Part shown: positions 18,416 through 28,500 of the stretch, one piece after another | Layout: every line of letters starts with the position of its first letter | Position numbering within the stretch: position 1 is the first letter of the stretch | Source: Enterovibrio nigricans DSM 22720 | GTDB lineage: Bacteria > Pseudomonadota > Gammaproteobacteria > Enterobacterales > Vibrionaceae | DNA: 59,569 nucleotides | NCBI RefSeq assembly: GCF_900167155.1 | Contig: NZ_FUXU01000023.1 | Coordinates: 1-59,569, forward strand | Direction: 5' to 3' | The notes under the pieces: model-generated | What the model saw: only the letters and a program-made list of their open reading frames with translations | Told to the model about the DNA's origin: nothing | Databases searched by the model: none | Position numbers and translations under genes: made by a program

Positions 18416-18737
18416 CACCTCATTTCTGAGATCGCTGATTTTCTTCTCACCATCTTGCCTGTTTACTGCTATTTGTCTTTCGGCTTTTGACTGTCTATTT
18501 GCGTCGACACTTTTTTATGGATTGGTGATTTCGTTAACATTTATGAAAAAAATAATCTTTATCAACACCATAAAATCCGTACAAACGACGATGACTTTAC
18601 AGTGGATGAGGTATAAAGGAGACAGTTTTTCATCGTCGAGAATGACGAATTCGTACCACGAATATTGAAAGGCGAATTGATTCATACATGCGTAGGCGAT
18701 CCAACTCTCACTTTTATCGCTAGGGTTTAGCGAGTAT
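18416..18737. other. Intergenic region upstream of the chemoreceptor
   Basis: About 320 bp with no credible gene. A 110-codon open stretch on the minus strand reaches across the chemoreceptor promoter and lacks any family resemblance. I looked for a cyclic-di-GMP riboswitch core and did not see one. The only clear signal is the sigma-28 type promoter beginning at 18738. Confidence 0.6.
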
Positions 18738-18764
18738 TCAATTCTTGGGTCGATTCGCCGATAC
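18738..18764 (+). promoter_or_regulatory. Sigma-28 (FliA) type promoter of the chemoreceptor gene
   Basis: TCAATTCT, an 11-bp spacer and GCCGATAC match the FliA consensus (TAAAGTTT-N11-GCCGATAA) at 5 of 8 and 7 of 8 positions with exact spacing. The start codon lies about 70 bp downstream of the expected transcription start. Confidence 0.65.
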
Positions 18765-18840
18765 ATCGTTGTACACCTTTGTTGCACGCGTACCCGACGT
18801 TGATGCGGAAGTTGTACCAATATCATGGAGATAATCAAGA

Positions 18841-20439
18841 ATGTCACAGATGATATTCAAGCCTTGGGAAAAGGCTATCAGTAACATCAAGCTGGTACCT
18901 AAGCTGGTTTTACTGATGGTATTTAGTACCGTCCTTCTTGGTGCAAAGCAGCTCTGGGATGCCAATACATTTAGAGAGTCAGTGACGCAAGTGACCGAAT
19001 CTCACAGCCGCAACCAAGCGGTGCGCAGTGCAGAGCTGAGTCGTGAACTGTTTTCGCTGCCAGACGGCAAAACATTACTGTCTCGCGTCCTTGATGCTGA
19101 AAACGCCACGAGTGAAGGTAATGACTATGTCTTCATGGTGAATAAACAAAGTGGCGAGGTTCTGGGACATCCCCGTATCACAACGTTTGATGGTCTAGGG
19201 TTACCCCTCGAAAACGGTCAGTTGCTGTCTGAACAGCTGCGAAAAGAACGTGGCGAATTTATTTACCATCTTCAAACAGAAGCGCGTCATGGCATTGTGG
19301 TGCCAGTGGCTGGCACGGATTGGGTGAGCATTGCTTCCCAGTCGGACTCAGCGGCTAGTCATTATTACCAAACCTATCTGACTCAAGTTGTCTGGCAGAC
19401 GTTGGCAATGATCGTTGCGTTCGTGGTGATCCTGCTAGGGGCATCAAGAATGATGCTGCGCCAAATCAACTACCTGATTGACAGTATTCGAAATATGGCA
19501 GGCAAGAACTTGAGTGTGCCTATTTTGATGGATTGTCGTGACGAGTTTGGAGAACTTGCCGCCGAGCTGGAAAAAACACGGAGCCAATTGGCGAGCGTGA
19601 TCAAAGCGCAGCGCAGTTCGTCAGAAGAGCTCTCTGAGATCGCGGAAGTGATGACCATCAGCATGGATGAAACGCGTGAGTCGGCGAAAGAACAGTTTGG
19701 TGAAATTGACCTACTGGCCTCAGCCATGAGCGAAATGTCATCAACGGTTCAGGAAGTGGCGGGACATGCACGTGCCGCGTCTCAAGCGACAGAAAGCTCT
19801 CGTGAGCAGGCTATCGCCGGTCAGCAATACGTGGCAAATACCATTGGCACTATTAACAAGCTTTCACAGGACATTCGTGATTCTGCGGGTGTGGTGAATC
19901 AGGTTGAAGCGCGTGTTGAAAAGATCAGTTCTGTGGTTGTCACCATTCAGGGGATCTCTGAGCAGACAAACCTCCTTGCGTTGAATGCCGCCATTGAGGC
20001 AGCTCGTGCTGGCGAAGCTGGCCGTGGCTTTGCGGTGGTTGCGGATGAAGTACGTAACCTCGCGCAGAACACGCAGAAAGCGACCGTGGAAATTCAGGAC
20101 ATGATCGGCCAGCTTCAATCAGCCGCACAACAAGCGGTTGGCTTGATGGAGCAAAGCGTGATTGAGGCCGTGGAAAGCGTCGAGTCAGTGAGCAAGGCGG
20201 GTGATGAGCTGAATTTGATTGTTGAGCAAATTGACCAAATCAATGACATGAACTTCCATATCGCATCCGCTGCGGAACAACAGGCATCAGTAGCCGATGA
20301 AATGAATGCCAACCTGACGAACGTGCGCGAAATTGTTCAAGCATCGGTGACCGTGGTAACCGAGCTCGCGGAGACATCCGGTAGCTTACAAAACAATGCG
20401 ACTGAGCTGGATTTGAAAATCAAAGAGTTTGCAGTTTAA
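18841..20439 (+). CDS. Methyl-accepting chemotaxis protein
   Basis: This is a transmembrane chemoreceptor that controls the CheA kinase. The 532 residues comprise a short cytoplasmic N-terminus, TM1 near 20-37 (LVPKLVLLMVFSTVLLGA), a small periplasmic sensor of about 140 residues with a Cache-like appearance (YVFMVNKQSGEVLGHPR), TM2 near 183-203, a HAMP linker to about 255, and the signalling domain. The hairpin tip is the usual QTNLLALNAAIEAARAGEAG followed by GFAVVADEVRNLAQ. There is no C-terminal CheR-binding pentapeptide, since it ends KIKEFAV. The ligand cannot be told. A FliA-type promoter upstream suggests co-expression with flagellar genes. It sits between ygiF and glnE, which adjoin in E. 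coli. Confidence 0.95.
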   Translation: MSQMIFKPWEKAISNIKLVPKLVLLMVFSTVLLGAKQLWDANTFRESVTQVTESHSRNQAVRSAELSRELFSLPDGKTLLSRVLDAENATSEGNDYVFMVNKQSGEVLGHPRITTFDGLGLPLENGQLLSEQLRKERGEFIYHLQTEARHGIVVPVAGTDWVSIASQSDSAASHYYQTYLTQVVWQTLAMIVAFVVILLGASRMMLRQINYLIDSIRNMAGKNLSVPILMDCRDEFGELAAELEKTRSQLASVIKAQRSSSEELSEIAEVMTISMDETRESAKEQFGEIDLLASAMSEMSSTVQEVAGHARAASQATESSREQAIAGQQYVANTIGTINKLSQDIRDSAGVVNQVEARVEKISSVVVTIQGISEQTNLLALNAAIEAARAGEAGRGFAVVADEVRNLAQNTQKATVEIQDMIGQLQSAAQQAVGLMEQSVIEAVESVESVSKAGDELNLIVEQIDQINDMNFHIASAAEQQASVADEMNANLTNVREIVQASVTVVTELAETSGSLQNNATELDLKIKEFAV

Positions 20440-20455
20440 CAGCGACATTTCAGTC

Positions 20456-20487
20456 AAAAAGCCCACCGCATGCGTGGGCTTTTTTTA
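20456..20487 (+). terminator. Terminator of the chemoreceptor gene
   Basis: AAAAAGCCCAC pairs with GTGGGCTTTTT around CGCATGC-type loop, followed by more T. Confidence 0.9.
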
Positions 20488-20531
20488 TGTTATTTTAATC
20501 CACTAAGCAAAGGTAATAGGGAACGGAATAC

Positions 20532-23426
20532 ATGGTGTTGCCCAAGGAATTGGAAGCCTGCGTTTCGCGCAGACTGGAACAACTTTCAGAGAAACAACCA
20601 CAAAATCTTGAAAGTTGGCAAGGTGAAGACAAAGAACGCCTCACGCGTACGCTGGCATTGAGTGATTTTATTGCGGAATCTTTTCTTCACGATGAAACGC
20701 TGCTGCCCTGGATGTTGGATCGCCAATCACCCAAGCTTCGTGCGCCGCATTACCGTAAGAAGCTAAAAGCCATTTTGGATGCCCAGTCAGATGAATATAG
20801 CATGATGCGTGAGCTTCGTCGTTTTCGTCGTCGTGAAATGACCTGGCTGGCTTGGCATGACTTTAACAATGCCCTTTCCCTGAATGACAGTCTTTCACAT
20901 ATTTCTAAGCTGGCCGAAGCCATGATTATGGAGGCGTATGGTTGGCTGTATGCGACGTGTTGCGCTGAATGGGGCACCCCTTGTGATGCTGAAGGTAATC
21001 CTCAGCCTATGCTTGTTCTCGGTATGGGCAAGTTGGGTGGGGGGGAGCTGAATTTTTCTTCGGACATTGATCTTATTTTCACCTATCCCGAAAACGGCGA
21101 GACGCAAGGTGCGCGCAGAAGCATTGCCAATGCTCAGTTCTTTACCCGTCTCGGCCAACGCTTGATTAAGGCTCTCGATCAGCAAACCTTTGATGGCTTC
21201 TGTTACCGCGTTGATATGCGGCTTCGTCCATTTGGTGACAGTGGTCCTTTGGTCATGAGCTTTGCGGCTTTGGAAGATTATTATCAGGAGCAAGGGCGTG
21301 ACTGGGAACGTTACGCCATGATCAAAGCAAGGGTGATGGGCAAAGAGCAATTTGCCTGTTACCAGACACTTCGACAACTTCTTCGTCCTTTCGTTTTCCG
21401 TCGGTATATCGACTTCAGTGCGATTCAGTCACTGCGCCGAATGAAGGCACTTATTCGGAGTGAAGCCCGTCGTCGTGGTGTGAACAACAACATTAAAATT
21501 GGGGCGGGCGGCATCCGTGAAATTGAGTTTATCGCTCAATCTTTTCAGCTAATTCGTGGTGGACGCGACCCGATTTTACGTAAACGCGGCCTGTTCATTA
21601 CGCTAGAGGCAATCCGCGAGCTCGCCCTGTTGCCAGAGCCTGACGTGGATACGCTAGAGACGTCATACCGATATTTACGTCGGTTAGAAAACTTGCTTCA
21701 AGCCATTGATGATAAACAGACACAAACGTTACCTGATACGCCAAGGGATCAAGCTCGCCTTGCTGTGGCGATGGGCGAAGATAATTGGGAAGCGCTGATG
21801 GAAAACCTCAGCCAGCATATGGCGGGTGTCCACGCTATTTTTGATGCGCTGATTGGGGATGAAGAAGAAGGCGAAGACGAACAAATTTCGCCAGACTTTC
21901 GTGTGATCTGGGACGGCGGACGTGATCCAGAGTTGGTGGAAAAAATCCTGTCTGATATGTCCGCACCAGACGCGTCTGACAATGCCAAGGCGCTGCTTAG
22001 ATTCAAAGAAGAACTGGCAAAGCGAACCTTGGGCCCGCGTGGTCGTGAGGTACTAAACCGATTGATGCCCATTCTGCTCAGCCACATTTTGTGTCGAGAG
22101 GATGGCAGCGTGGTGTTGGCACGTATTATCAAGCTGTTGATGCGTATCGCCACGCGCACCACCTACCTTGAATTGCTTGATGAGCACCACGGTGCTATCG
22201 AGCAGCTCGTACGTCTTTGCAGTGCGAGCCCAATGGTTGCCGAGCAATTGGCGAGCTATCCGATTCTGCTTGATGAGCTGTTGGATCTTCAGCATCTCTA
22301 CAACCCGACGCCGTTCGAAGAATACGGCAACGAGTTGTTCGAGTTTCTGGCCCGTATCCCTGAAGAGGATATGGAGCAGCAAATGGAGATGATCCGGCAA
22401 TACAAACAGACGCAGCTACTGCGTATTGCGGCGGCAGATATCGCCGGTGTATTGCCTGTGATGAAGGTGAGTGATCATCTGACTTATCTGGCTGAAGCCA
22501 TTGTCGGGGCTGTGGTGAATCAGGCGTGGTATCAGATGGTCTCCAAATATGGTCAGCCATCTCACCTTGCTGGACGTGACGGCAGAGGGTTTGCCGTGGT
22601 GGGGTACGGCAAAGTGGGCGGTATTGAGCTGGGCTACGGTTCAGATTTAGATGTCGTTTTCCTGCATGATTGTCCTGACAACGTTTATACCGATGGTTCG
22701 AAAGAAATTGATGGTCGCCAATTTTATCTGCGTCTCGCGCAGCGTATTGTTCACCTGTTTTCGACACGTACCGCATCGGGTGTGTTGTATGAAATTGATA
22801 CCCGACTTCGTCCTTCAGGTGCATCTGGTATGTTGGTCACGACGGTTGAATCGTTTGAGGATTACCAGAACACGGAAGCGTGGACATGGGAGCATCAGGC
22901 ACTGGTGCGGGCGCGTATGATTTACGGTGATATGGCGTTACAAAAAGGCTTTGCGAACGTACGCAAATCGGTGCTCACCAAAGTGCGTGATATTGAGACC
23001 CTGCGAAAAGATGTCGCAGAGATGCGTGTCAAAATGCGTGAGCACTTGGGAAGCAAGCAGGCAGATAAGTTCCATATCAAGCAAGATCCCGGTGGGATCA
23101 CTGACATTGAATTCATCACCCAATATTTGGTGTTGGCAAATAGTCATGAAGAGCCCGCACTGACACGTTGGAGTGACAATGTACGTATTCTCGAAGATAT
23201 GGCACAAGCGGGTATCGTGGATACGTCTCAGGCGTTGGCACTGCGAGATGCTTATGTCCTGATGCGCGATGAAATTCACCGCTTAAATTTGCTGGATGCG
23301 TCTGTTGAAGTGGATGACGGCAAATTCACGGTAGAACGCCGCATTGTGCGAGATGCGTGGGCTATGTGGATGGAGACAACGCCTATGAACGGAGAAAAAC
23401 CTGAGGATGGAGAAAAACCTGAGTAG
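20532..23426 (+). CDS. glnE: Bifunctional glutamine synthetase adenylyltransferase/deadenylase
   Basis: GlnE adenylylates and deadenylylates glutamine synthetase in response to PII and glutamine, tuning ammonia assimilation. At 964 residues it is full length with two nucleotidyltransferase domains. The N-terminal adenylyl-removase has the GSDID-type motif in [19 protein letters not shown] (near 172-190). The C-terminal transferase has [18 protein letters not shown] (near 698-715). Paired arginine motifs [15 protein letters not shown] and [15 protein letters not shown] follow each. A helical linker lies between. The last residues contain a small duplication, [11 protein letters not shown], encoded by a tandem 18-bp repeat near 23391-23423, so the extreme tail is not conserved. 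Confidence 0.97.
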   Translation: MVLPKELEACVSRRLEQLSEKQPQNLESWQGEDKERLTRTLALSDFIAESFLHDETLLPWMLDRQSPKLRAPHYRKKLKAILDAQSDEYSMMRELRRFRRREMTWLAWHDFNNALSLNDSLSHISKLAEAMIMEAYGWLYATCCAEWGTPCDAEGNPQPMLVLGMGKLGGGELNFSSDIDLIFTYPENGETQGARRSIANAQFFTRLGQRLIKALDQQTFDGFCYRVDMRLRPFGDSGPLVMSFAALEDYYQEQGRDWERYAMIKARVMGKEQFACYQTLRQLLRPFVFRRYIDFSAIQSLRRMKALIRSEARRRGVNNNIKIGAGGIREIEFIAQSFQLIRGGRDPILRKRGLFITLEAIRELALLPEPDVDTLETSYRYLRRLENLLQAIDDKQTQTLPDTPRDQARLAVAMGEDNWEALMENLSQHMAGVHAIFDALIGDEEEGEDEQISPDFRVIWDGGRDPELVEKILSDMSAPDASDNAKALLRFKEELAKRTLGPRGREVLNRLMPILLSHILCREDGSVVLARIIKLLMRIATRTTYLELLDEHHGAIEQLVRLCSASPMVAEQLASYPILLDELLDLQHLYNPTPFEEYGNELFEFLARIPEEDMEQQMEMIRQYKQTQLLRIAAADIAGVLPVMKVSDHLTYLAEAIVGAVVNQAWYQMVSKYGQPSHLAGRDGRGFAVVGYGKVGGIELGYGSDLDVVFLHDCPDNVYTDGSKEIDGRQFYLRLAQRIVHLFSTRTASGVLYEIDTRLRPSGASGMLVTTVESFEDYQNTEAWTWEHQALVRARMIYGDMALQKGFANVRKSVLTKVRDIETLRKDVAEMRVKMREHLGSKQADKFHIKQDPGGITDIEFITQYLVLANSHEEPALTRWSDNVRILEDMAQAGIVDTSQALALRDAYVLMRDEIHRLNLLDASVEVDDGKFTVERRIVRDAWAMWMETTPMNGEKPEDGEKPE

Positions 23427-23461
23427 GTGGGGTGTTGAACATTGTCGGAATTCGATTCATT

Positions 23462-23488
23462 AAAAAAGGCGCTTACGCGCCTTTTTTT
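23462..23488. terminator. Bidirectional terminator, glnE / lpxL
   Basis: AAAAAAGGCGC pairs with GCGCCTTTTTT around TTAC between the convergent genes. Confidence 0.92.
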
Positions 23489-23489
23489 G

Positions 23490-24419
23490 TCAGTCATACA
23501 ATGACGGTTCACCTTCAGGGCGACTTTTAAAGCGACGGTGTAGCCACATGTATTGCTCAGGCGCGCGCATGATTGAACGCTCAACAAACTTGTTGGTGTA
23601 AATGGCTGCGGCTTCTGCATCATCGTATGGGAAGGCATCCATCGGCGTATCTAGGATCATGGTGTAACCCGTCCCCTCGCGATCGCGCGTGATGGTGAAG
23701 GTGGCCACAAGTGATTTGCTCGCCGATGCCAACAGGTGTGTTCCCGTCGTGGTACATGCTTTTTCAACGGCGAAAAACGGTGCCCATGCATAACGATGTC
23801 GACCATAATCGTGGTCCGGGGCGTACCAGACAAAGCTGCCTTGTTTAAGGCGTTTCACCATTTGTTTGACGTCACGTCGGTCGATGCATTTTTTCTCACG
23901 AGAACGGCCCCAGTATTGAACGTAATCAAACACGGGATTGGTGTTAGGGCGGTAAACGCCATAACCCGTGGTATGCACACCGAACGCACGTGCACCAAAC
24001 TCGAGGTTAAAGGAGTGAACTGCGACAATCAGGACACCTTTACCGGCTTTCTGAATGGCTTCGATTTGTTCAAAACCGACATACTTAACGTGCTTTTTTA
24101 CACGCCATGCTGGCCAAAACCATGCCATGCAGGTTTCGAAGAAGGCCATGCCCATGTTTTCAAAGTTTTCACGCAGCAGGGTTTCACGCTCGGCTCCTGT
24201 CATCTCAGGAAAGCAAAGCTCGAGATTGCGCTTGGCAATTTTCTTACGACTTTTAAAGAACTTCATAATAAGAAGTCCCAGCTTTTTGCCTAAAAAGCGC
24301 TGCGTGCAGTAGGGTAACCAACTGAATAAAAACATGAAGCCAATGCCAATCCAAGTATGAAAATACTTAGGATGCAAAAACGACCATTGGAATGTTGGTG
24401 CCTTGGAATTGCTACTCAT
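23490..24419 (-). CDS. lpxL: Kdo2-lipid IVA acyltransferase, LpxL/LpxP type
   Basis: This is an inner-membrane late acyltransferase of lipid A synthesis that adds a secondary acyl chain from acyl-ACP to Kdo2-lipid IVA. An N-terminal hydrophobic anchor (WIGIGFMFLFSWLPY) precedes the catalytic region. VAVHSFNLEFGARAFG carries the HX4(D/E) motif (His and Glu), and YGVYRPNTNPVFDYVQ and WYAPDHDYG are typical of LpxL rather than LpxM in pattern. The choice among LpxL, LpxP and LpxM paralogues is not proved. The first ATG at 24419 (MSSNSKAPTFQW, 309 residues) is preferred to a TTG 36 bases upstream. Heptose synthesis gene hldE is divergent from it. Confidence 0.88.
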   Translation of the reverse strand: MSSNSKAPTFQWSFLHPKYFHTWIGIGFMFLFSWLPYCTQRFLGKKLGLLIMKFFKSRKKIAKRNLELCFPEMTGAERETLLRENFENMGMAFFETCMAWFWPAWRVKKHVKYVGFEQIEAIQKAGKGVLIVAVHSFNLEFGARAFGVHTTGYGVYRPNTNPVFDYVQYWGRSREKKCIDRRDVKQMVKRLKQGSFVWYAPDHDYGRHRYAWAPFFAVEKACTTTGTHLLASASKSLVATFTITRDREGTGYTMILDTPMDAFPYDDAEAAAIYTNKFVERSIMRAPEQYMWLHRRFKSRPEGEPSLYD

Positions 24420-24721
24420 GACAGTGAGGTATTTCCTAACAATAAAGCGGGTCAATCAAGGTGGGCATTGTATACCGAAATTTACCTTCAATGCATATTT
24501 CAGTGTGGCAACCACGTTCAATGTTAATTGTTAGACAGGATTGGTTCAGGAGCCAACCTGTTCGGCTGTCGCTTTAATGTCTTTATGGTAATATCGCCAA
24601 CAATATTTTGTAGGCGGTGCAGATACCTGATGATCAAACGCTGCACGCGCTTGCCAAACGTTTAACAGATTAAAGCAAACGACATAGCAGGGGCGAGAAG
24701 CCCTTATGCTTGGAGAAGACA
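24420..24721. other. Divergent promoter region lpxL / hldE
   Basis: About 300 bp with no gene. It holds an imperfect palindrome at 24536-24562 (ACAGG-TTGG / CCAA-CCTGT) and presumably both promoters; TATACAAT on the minus strand near 24470 could be the lpxL -10. Confidence 0.5.
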
Positions 24722-26155
24722 ATGAAACTGACTTTGCCTGACTATCAGCTAGCGAATGTTCTGGTTGTTGGTGATGTAATGCTCGACCGTTACTGGTATG
24801 GGCCAACTGGCCGTATTTCACCAGAAGCACCGGTTCCAGTGGTACAAATCAATCAAACAGAAGAGCGTCCAGGCGGTGCTGCTAACGTTGCAATGAACAT
24901 TGCTGCTTTGGGTGGCAAGGCAAGACTTATCGGTTTGGTGGGGCAGGATGAGCAAGCGAACGTTCTGAACGACAAACTGTGTTCATTGAAAGTAGATTGT
25001 GACTTTGTAGGCTTGTCTGATTTTCCTACCATCACCAAGCTACGCGTAATGAGCCGCAACCAGCAGCTGATCCGTTTGGACTTCGAAGAAGGTTTCCACA
25101 ACGTTGATCCTCAGCCAATGCTGGATCGCATTGAAGCGGCATTGCCAAACACTAAAGCGATGATCTTGTCTGATTACGCGAAAGGTGCGCTGGTAAATGT
25201 GCAACCAATGATCCAACTGGCACGCCAAGCGGGTGTTGCGACGTTGGTTGACCCGAAAGGGACGGACTTTGAGCGTTACCGTGGTGCGACGTTATTAACG
25301 CCAAACATGAGCGAATTTGAAGCGGTGGTCGGCGCATGCCACACCGAAGATGACATCGTTGAGCGCGGTCTGGCTCTGATTGAGAAGTTTGAATTCGATG
25401 CCATGCTGGTAACGCGTAGCGAAAACGGCATGACTCTATTGCGTGCGGGCCAAGAGCCTCTAAACCTGCCGACACTGGCGAAAGAAGTGTACGACGTAAC
25501 CGGTGCAGGCGACACGGTGATTTCTGTTCTGGCGGCGTCTCTTGCTGCGGGCAAACCGATTGAAGATGCATGTGCGCTGGCAAATGCAGCCGCAGGCGTG
25601 GTGGTGGGTAAGCTGGGTACGTCTACGCTGTCGACCATCGAACTGACAGAAGCGGTGCATGGCAGTCACCAGTCAGGCTTTGGTGTCGTCACCGAAGAGC
25701 AACTGAAAGCCTCTGTGCTGATGGCTAAAGCGCGTGGTGAGGTTGTGGTCATGACCAATGGCTGCTTTGATATTCTGCATGCGGGCCATGTGGCGTATTT
25801 GAATGAAGCTGCAAAACTGGGCGATCGCCTGATTGTTGCCGTCAACACTGATGAGTCAGTGCGTGGTTTGAAAGGACCGGGTCGCCCTGTTAACCCGACC
25901 GATCGCCGTATGGCTGTTCTTGCTGGTTTGGGTGCGGTGGATTGGGTTGTGCCGTTTAACGAAGAAACCCCACAACGTCTGATCAGTGAAGTGTTGCCAA
26001 GCTTGCTGGTAAAAGGCGGTGACTACAAGCCAGAAGAGATTGCTGGTGGTAAAGAAGTGATTGCGGCGGGTGGCGACGTGCTCGTGCTGAATTTTGAAGA
26101 CGGTTGTTCAACGACAGAGATCATTAACTCGATTCTGAGTGGTCACAACAACTGA
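24722..26155 (+). CDS. hldE: Bifunctional heptose-7-phosphate kinase / heptose-1-phosphate adenylyltransferase
   Basis: HldE makes ADP-glycero-manno-heptose for the lipopolysaccharide inner core. The N-terminal ribokinase-like domain phosphorylates C1 of heptose-7-phosphate: [20 protein letters not shown] at the start, [15 protein letters not shown], and the anion-hole [14 protein letters not shown] with the catalytic Asp near residue 263. The C-terminal domain is a cytidylyltransferase-fold adenylyltransferase, with [16 protein letters not shown] carrying the HxGH nucleotide motif near 350-365. The ATG at 24722, preceded by GGAGAAGACA, gives 477 residues, the standard length; a TTG 12 bases upstream is less likely. 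Convergent with tolC. Confidence 0.97.
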   Translation: MKLTLPDYQLANVLVVGDVMLDRYWYGPTGRISPEAPVPVVQINQTEERPGGAANVAMNIAALGGKARLIGLVGQDEQANVLNDKLCSLKVDCDFVGLSDFPTITKLRVMSRNQQLIRLDFEEGFHNVDPQPMLDRIEAALPNTKAMILSDYAKGALVNVQPMIQLARQAGVATLVDPKGTDFERYRGATLLTPNMSEFEAVVGACHTEDDIVERGLALIEKFEFDAMLVTRSENGMTLLRAGQEPLNLPTLAKEVYDVTGAGDTVISVLAASLAAGKPIEDACALANAAAGVVVGKLGTSTLSTIELTEAVHGSHQSGFGVVTEEQLKASVLMAKARGEVVVMTNGCFDILHAGHVAYLNEAAKLGDRLIVAVNTDESVRGLKGPGRPVNPTDRRMAVLAGLGAVDWVVPFNEETPQRLISEVLPSLLVKGGDYKPEEIAGGKEVIAAGGDVLVLNFEDGCSTTEIINSILSGHNN

Positions 26156-26176
26156 TAGGGTGTTTGTAAACAGGCA

Positions 26177-26207
26177 CAAAAAAGGCACCGTTTGGTGCCT
26201 TTTCTTT
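26177..26207. terminator. Bidirectional terminator, hldE / tolC
   Basis: AAAAGGCACC pairs with GGTGCCTTTT around GTTT, with A and T runs. Confidence 0.9.
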
Positions 26208-26231
26208 ATTTATAGCGTGTCGCGTACGCGA

Positions 26232-27551
26232 TTACTTTGGTGCAACCAAACCGTTGTTGATTTCAACCAGATCTTGTTCGCTTAACGTGCCCACAGCTTG
26301 ACGCAGTTGCAGAACGCTCAGAATGTAGTCATAGCGTGCATCAGATAGGTTACGGTTCGCGTCATACAGACCACGCGTCGAATCCAATACGTCGACGATA
26401 GTACGTGTACCCACTTCAAAGCCTGCTTCTGTCGCTTCTAATGCAGAGCGCTGTGATACCACCGTTTGCTCATACGCTTTCAGTGCACCGATGCTCGCGT
26501 TGATGTTGTTGTAGAACGCACGAACATCTTTCACCGTAGTGCGGTAAGTGCCTTCTAGCGCTTCAGACGCCGCAACATAGTTGAATTGCGCTTGTTTTAC
26601 GCCTGCATCGATACTGCCGCCAGAGTAAAGAGGCATCGAGAAGTTGATGCCGCCAGTAAACTGGCTATTGCTGGTGTCACGAGATAGCGTTTTGTTATCC
26701 TGATCTGTGTAGCCGTAGCCAGCGTTCAGCGTCAGCGACGGCATATGACCAGCTTGAGCCAGTGAAATGCGCTCTTTCGCCGCATCACGCGTAATACGTT
26801 GTGCTAGCAGTGACAAGTTTTCTTGTTCTGCCTTCTTCACTAGCTCGTCAACGACTTGTTCAGGACGGCTTGCTGAGAACGACTTAGTGTTTAACTCGTA
26901 CAGATCAGCGTGGCTTTGGCCCGTAATTTCACGAAGTTCTTCGTAGCTGTTCGCAACTTGGTTTTCAGACAGAATTTCTTGAGCCAGAACAGAATCATAC
27001 TGAGCTTGGGCATCATACACATCGGTGATGGCAGACAGACCCACTTCAAAACGTTGCTTAGTTTGTTCTAGCTGACGGCCTACAGCCGCTTTTTCTGCAC
27101 GGACAAAAACCAAATCATCGGCGGCTTTCAATACGTTAAAATACGCTTGCGAAACGCGCAGGATTAGACCTTGTTGCTGAGCTGCATAAGAAGCATCAGC
27201 TTGTCGCGCTGTAATTTCAGCGATATCTAGGTTAATCCAGCTGTTTTGGTTGAACAGTTGCTGGCTGACATCGACGCCTGCTGATAGGGTGTTTGTATCA
27301 AAAGGGCCTGAGGTGCTTTCTTCACTGTTTCTCGCAAGGTTGTAACCTGCGGACAGGTTAATTTGCGGCAAGGTGCTTCCACGGCTTACGCCTACTTGGG
27401 AAAATGCAGCATCGCGGGTAGCCGCCGACTGCAGAAGTGTTGGATCACTTTGTTTTGCTTGTTGATAGACTTGCAATAGATCGTCTGCACTCGCAAGCGG
27501 AGCTGCGGTGCCTAGCGCAACCCCGATAAAAATGGGAAGCAATTTCTTCAT
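26232..27551 (-). CDS. tolC: Outer membrane channel TolC
   Basis: TolC forms the trimeric outer-membrane and periplasmic tunnel used by drug efflux pumps and type I secretion systems. The 439-residue protein has a signal peptide with cleavage near PLASA-DDLL (residue 22), then two internally repeated outer-membrane-efflux halves of about 200 residues. Each half contributes two beta strands and long coiled helices (RVSQAYFNVLKAADDLVFVRAEKAAVG is the first and TVKDVRAFYNNINASIGALKAYEQ the second). The C-terminus lacks the long extension of E. coli TolC. It is divergent from nudF, as in E. coli. The palindromic repeat at 27595-27641 lies between its start and nudF. Confidence 0.96.
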   Translation of the reverse strand: MKKLLPIFIGVALGTAAPLASADDLLQVYQQAKQSDPTLLQSAATRDAAFSQVGVSRGSTLPQINLSAGYNLARNSEESTSGPFDTNTLSAGVDVSQQLFNQNSWINLDIAEITARQADASYAAQQQGLILRVSQAYFNVLKAADDLVFVRAEKAAVGRQLEQTKQRFEVGLSAITDVYDAQAQYDSVLAQEILSENQVANSYEELREITGQSHADLYELNTKSFSASRPEQVVDELVKKAEQENLSLLAQRITRDAAKERISLAQAGHMPSLTLNAGYGYTDQDNKTLSRDTSNSQFTGGINFSMPLYSGGSIDAGVKQAQFNYVAASEALEGTYRTTVKDVRAFYNNINASIGALKAYEQTVVSQRSALEATEAGFEVGTRTIVDVLDSTRGLYDANRNLSDARYDYILSVLQLRQAVGTLSEQDLVEINNGLVAPK

Positions 27552-27854
27552 AGTAGGTAGTCCCTGAACTTGTCGTATTCTAATAAATTGCTGATATACC
27601 CAAATTACCTGAACTCTGCATCTTCAGGTTGCTTGGGTATAGAGGTATCCGACACATAGTGTAAACCAAGCTTGCTTACTTGAAACTGACAATGTGATGG
27701 TTTCTTGAGAAAAAGTGATTGTAAAAGCATCACTGCAATAAATATATTCAAATAATTCTGCAATCCATACCAAAAAAGTAAAGGTTTTAGATTGCAGCTT
27801 CCTGCTATGCACCACTATTATTTGCCCCCCATCATTCAGAGTAAGGGGACTCCC
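27552..27854. other. Divergent promoter region tolC / nudF
   Basis: About 300 bp. It contains the palindromic repeat element at 27595-27641 and otherwise AT-rich sequence in which both promoters should lie. I see no further gene in it. Confidence 0.55.
27595..27641. repeat. Palindromic intergenic repeat, copy A
   Basis: TACCCAA...ACCTGAA pairs with TTCAGGT...TTGGGTA: two 7-bp stems separated by a 3 by 3 internal loop, apical loop of 9 nt. Its right half resembles the repeat at 37569-37601 (both end CTTGGGTATA and contain CTTCA), suggesting a dispersed family. Confidence 0.6.
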
Positions 27855-28484
27855 GTGCCACTGACCACAGAGCTTGACCAGTTTGGAAAGGATGACGTTG
27901 AGATTGAAAAAACCGACGTTGTCTATAATGGTTACTTTAAGATGGTAAAGTATCGCTTTCGGCATCGACTGTTTGCGGGTGGTTGGAGTGATGTGCTCGA
28001 CAGAGAACTTTTCGAGCGAGGTCATGCAGTTGCCATGCTACCTTATGACCCCGTCACAGACGAAGTCGTGCTGGTTGAGCAGATCCGTATTGGTGCGATG
28101 GTTGCTAGCGATTCTCCTTGGCAATTGGAGATAGTCGCTGGCATTATCGACAAGGACGAAACGCCTGACGCCGTTGCGATTCGCGAGGCGGAAGAAGAAG
28201 CTGGGCTTCATGTGTTGTCGTTGCATCCAATGACAAGTTACTTGTCGAGCTCTGGTGGATGCTCAGAACGCATTCATTTGTATTTGGGCCTTGTTGATGC
28301 TTCAAGTGCAAAAGGCGTTCACGGGCTTCCTGAAGAAGGTGAAGACATACTGGTGCATGTGGTTGAACGAGCACGTGCAATGGAGTGGGTAGCGAAGGGT
28401 AAAATTGAAAACGCTGCCTCAATTATCGCATTACAGTGGCTGACGCTGAATCGAGACAAATTCGATGTAACGTCAGGGAAATAG
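27855..28484 (+). CDS. nudF: ADP-ribose pyrophosphatase, Nudix family
   Basis: NudF hydrolyses ADP-ribose to AMP and ribose-5-phosphate, limiting a reactive metabolite. The Nudix box is intact: GIIDKDETPDAVAIREAEEEAGL fits GX5EX7REUXEEXGU, at about residues 96-118. FERGHAVAMLPYDPVTDEVVL, the Glu-rich catalytic loop region and SSSGGCSERIHLYLG also match the family. I chose the GTG at 27855 because AGGGG lies six bases before it and the length (209 residues) suits the family; in-frame ATG and TTG codons at 27807 and 27792 would add an unconserved leader. It is followed by yqiB, cpdA, yqiA, parE and parC, the E. coli order. Confidence 0.93.
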   Translation: MPLTTELDQFGKDDVEIEKTDVVYNGYFKMVKYRFRHRLFAGGWSDVLDRELFERGHAVAMLPYDPVTDEVVLVEQIRIGAMVASDSPWQLEIVAGIIDKDETPDAVAIREAEEEAGLHVLSLHPMTSYLSSSGGCSERIHLYLGLVDASSAKGVHGLPEEGEDILVHVVERARAMEWVAKGKIENAASIIALQWLTLNRDKFDVTSGK

Positions 28485-28500
28485 ATTCACAGGACGTTGT

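Noticed and set aside
18416-18840. Possible cyclic-di-GMP riboswitch before the chemoreceptor
   Set aside because: The conserved GEMM core (GGGACGCAAAGCC-like) is not present in this leader.
18515-18847. 110-codon minus-strand open frame upstream of the chemoreceptor
   Set aside because: It runs over the sigma-28 promoter and leader of the divergent gene, lacks a ribosome-binding site and resembles nothing known.
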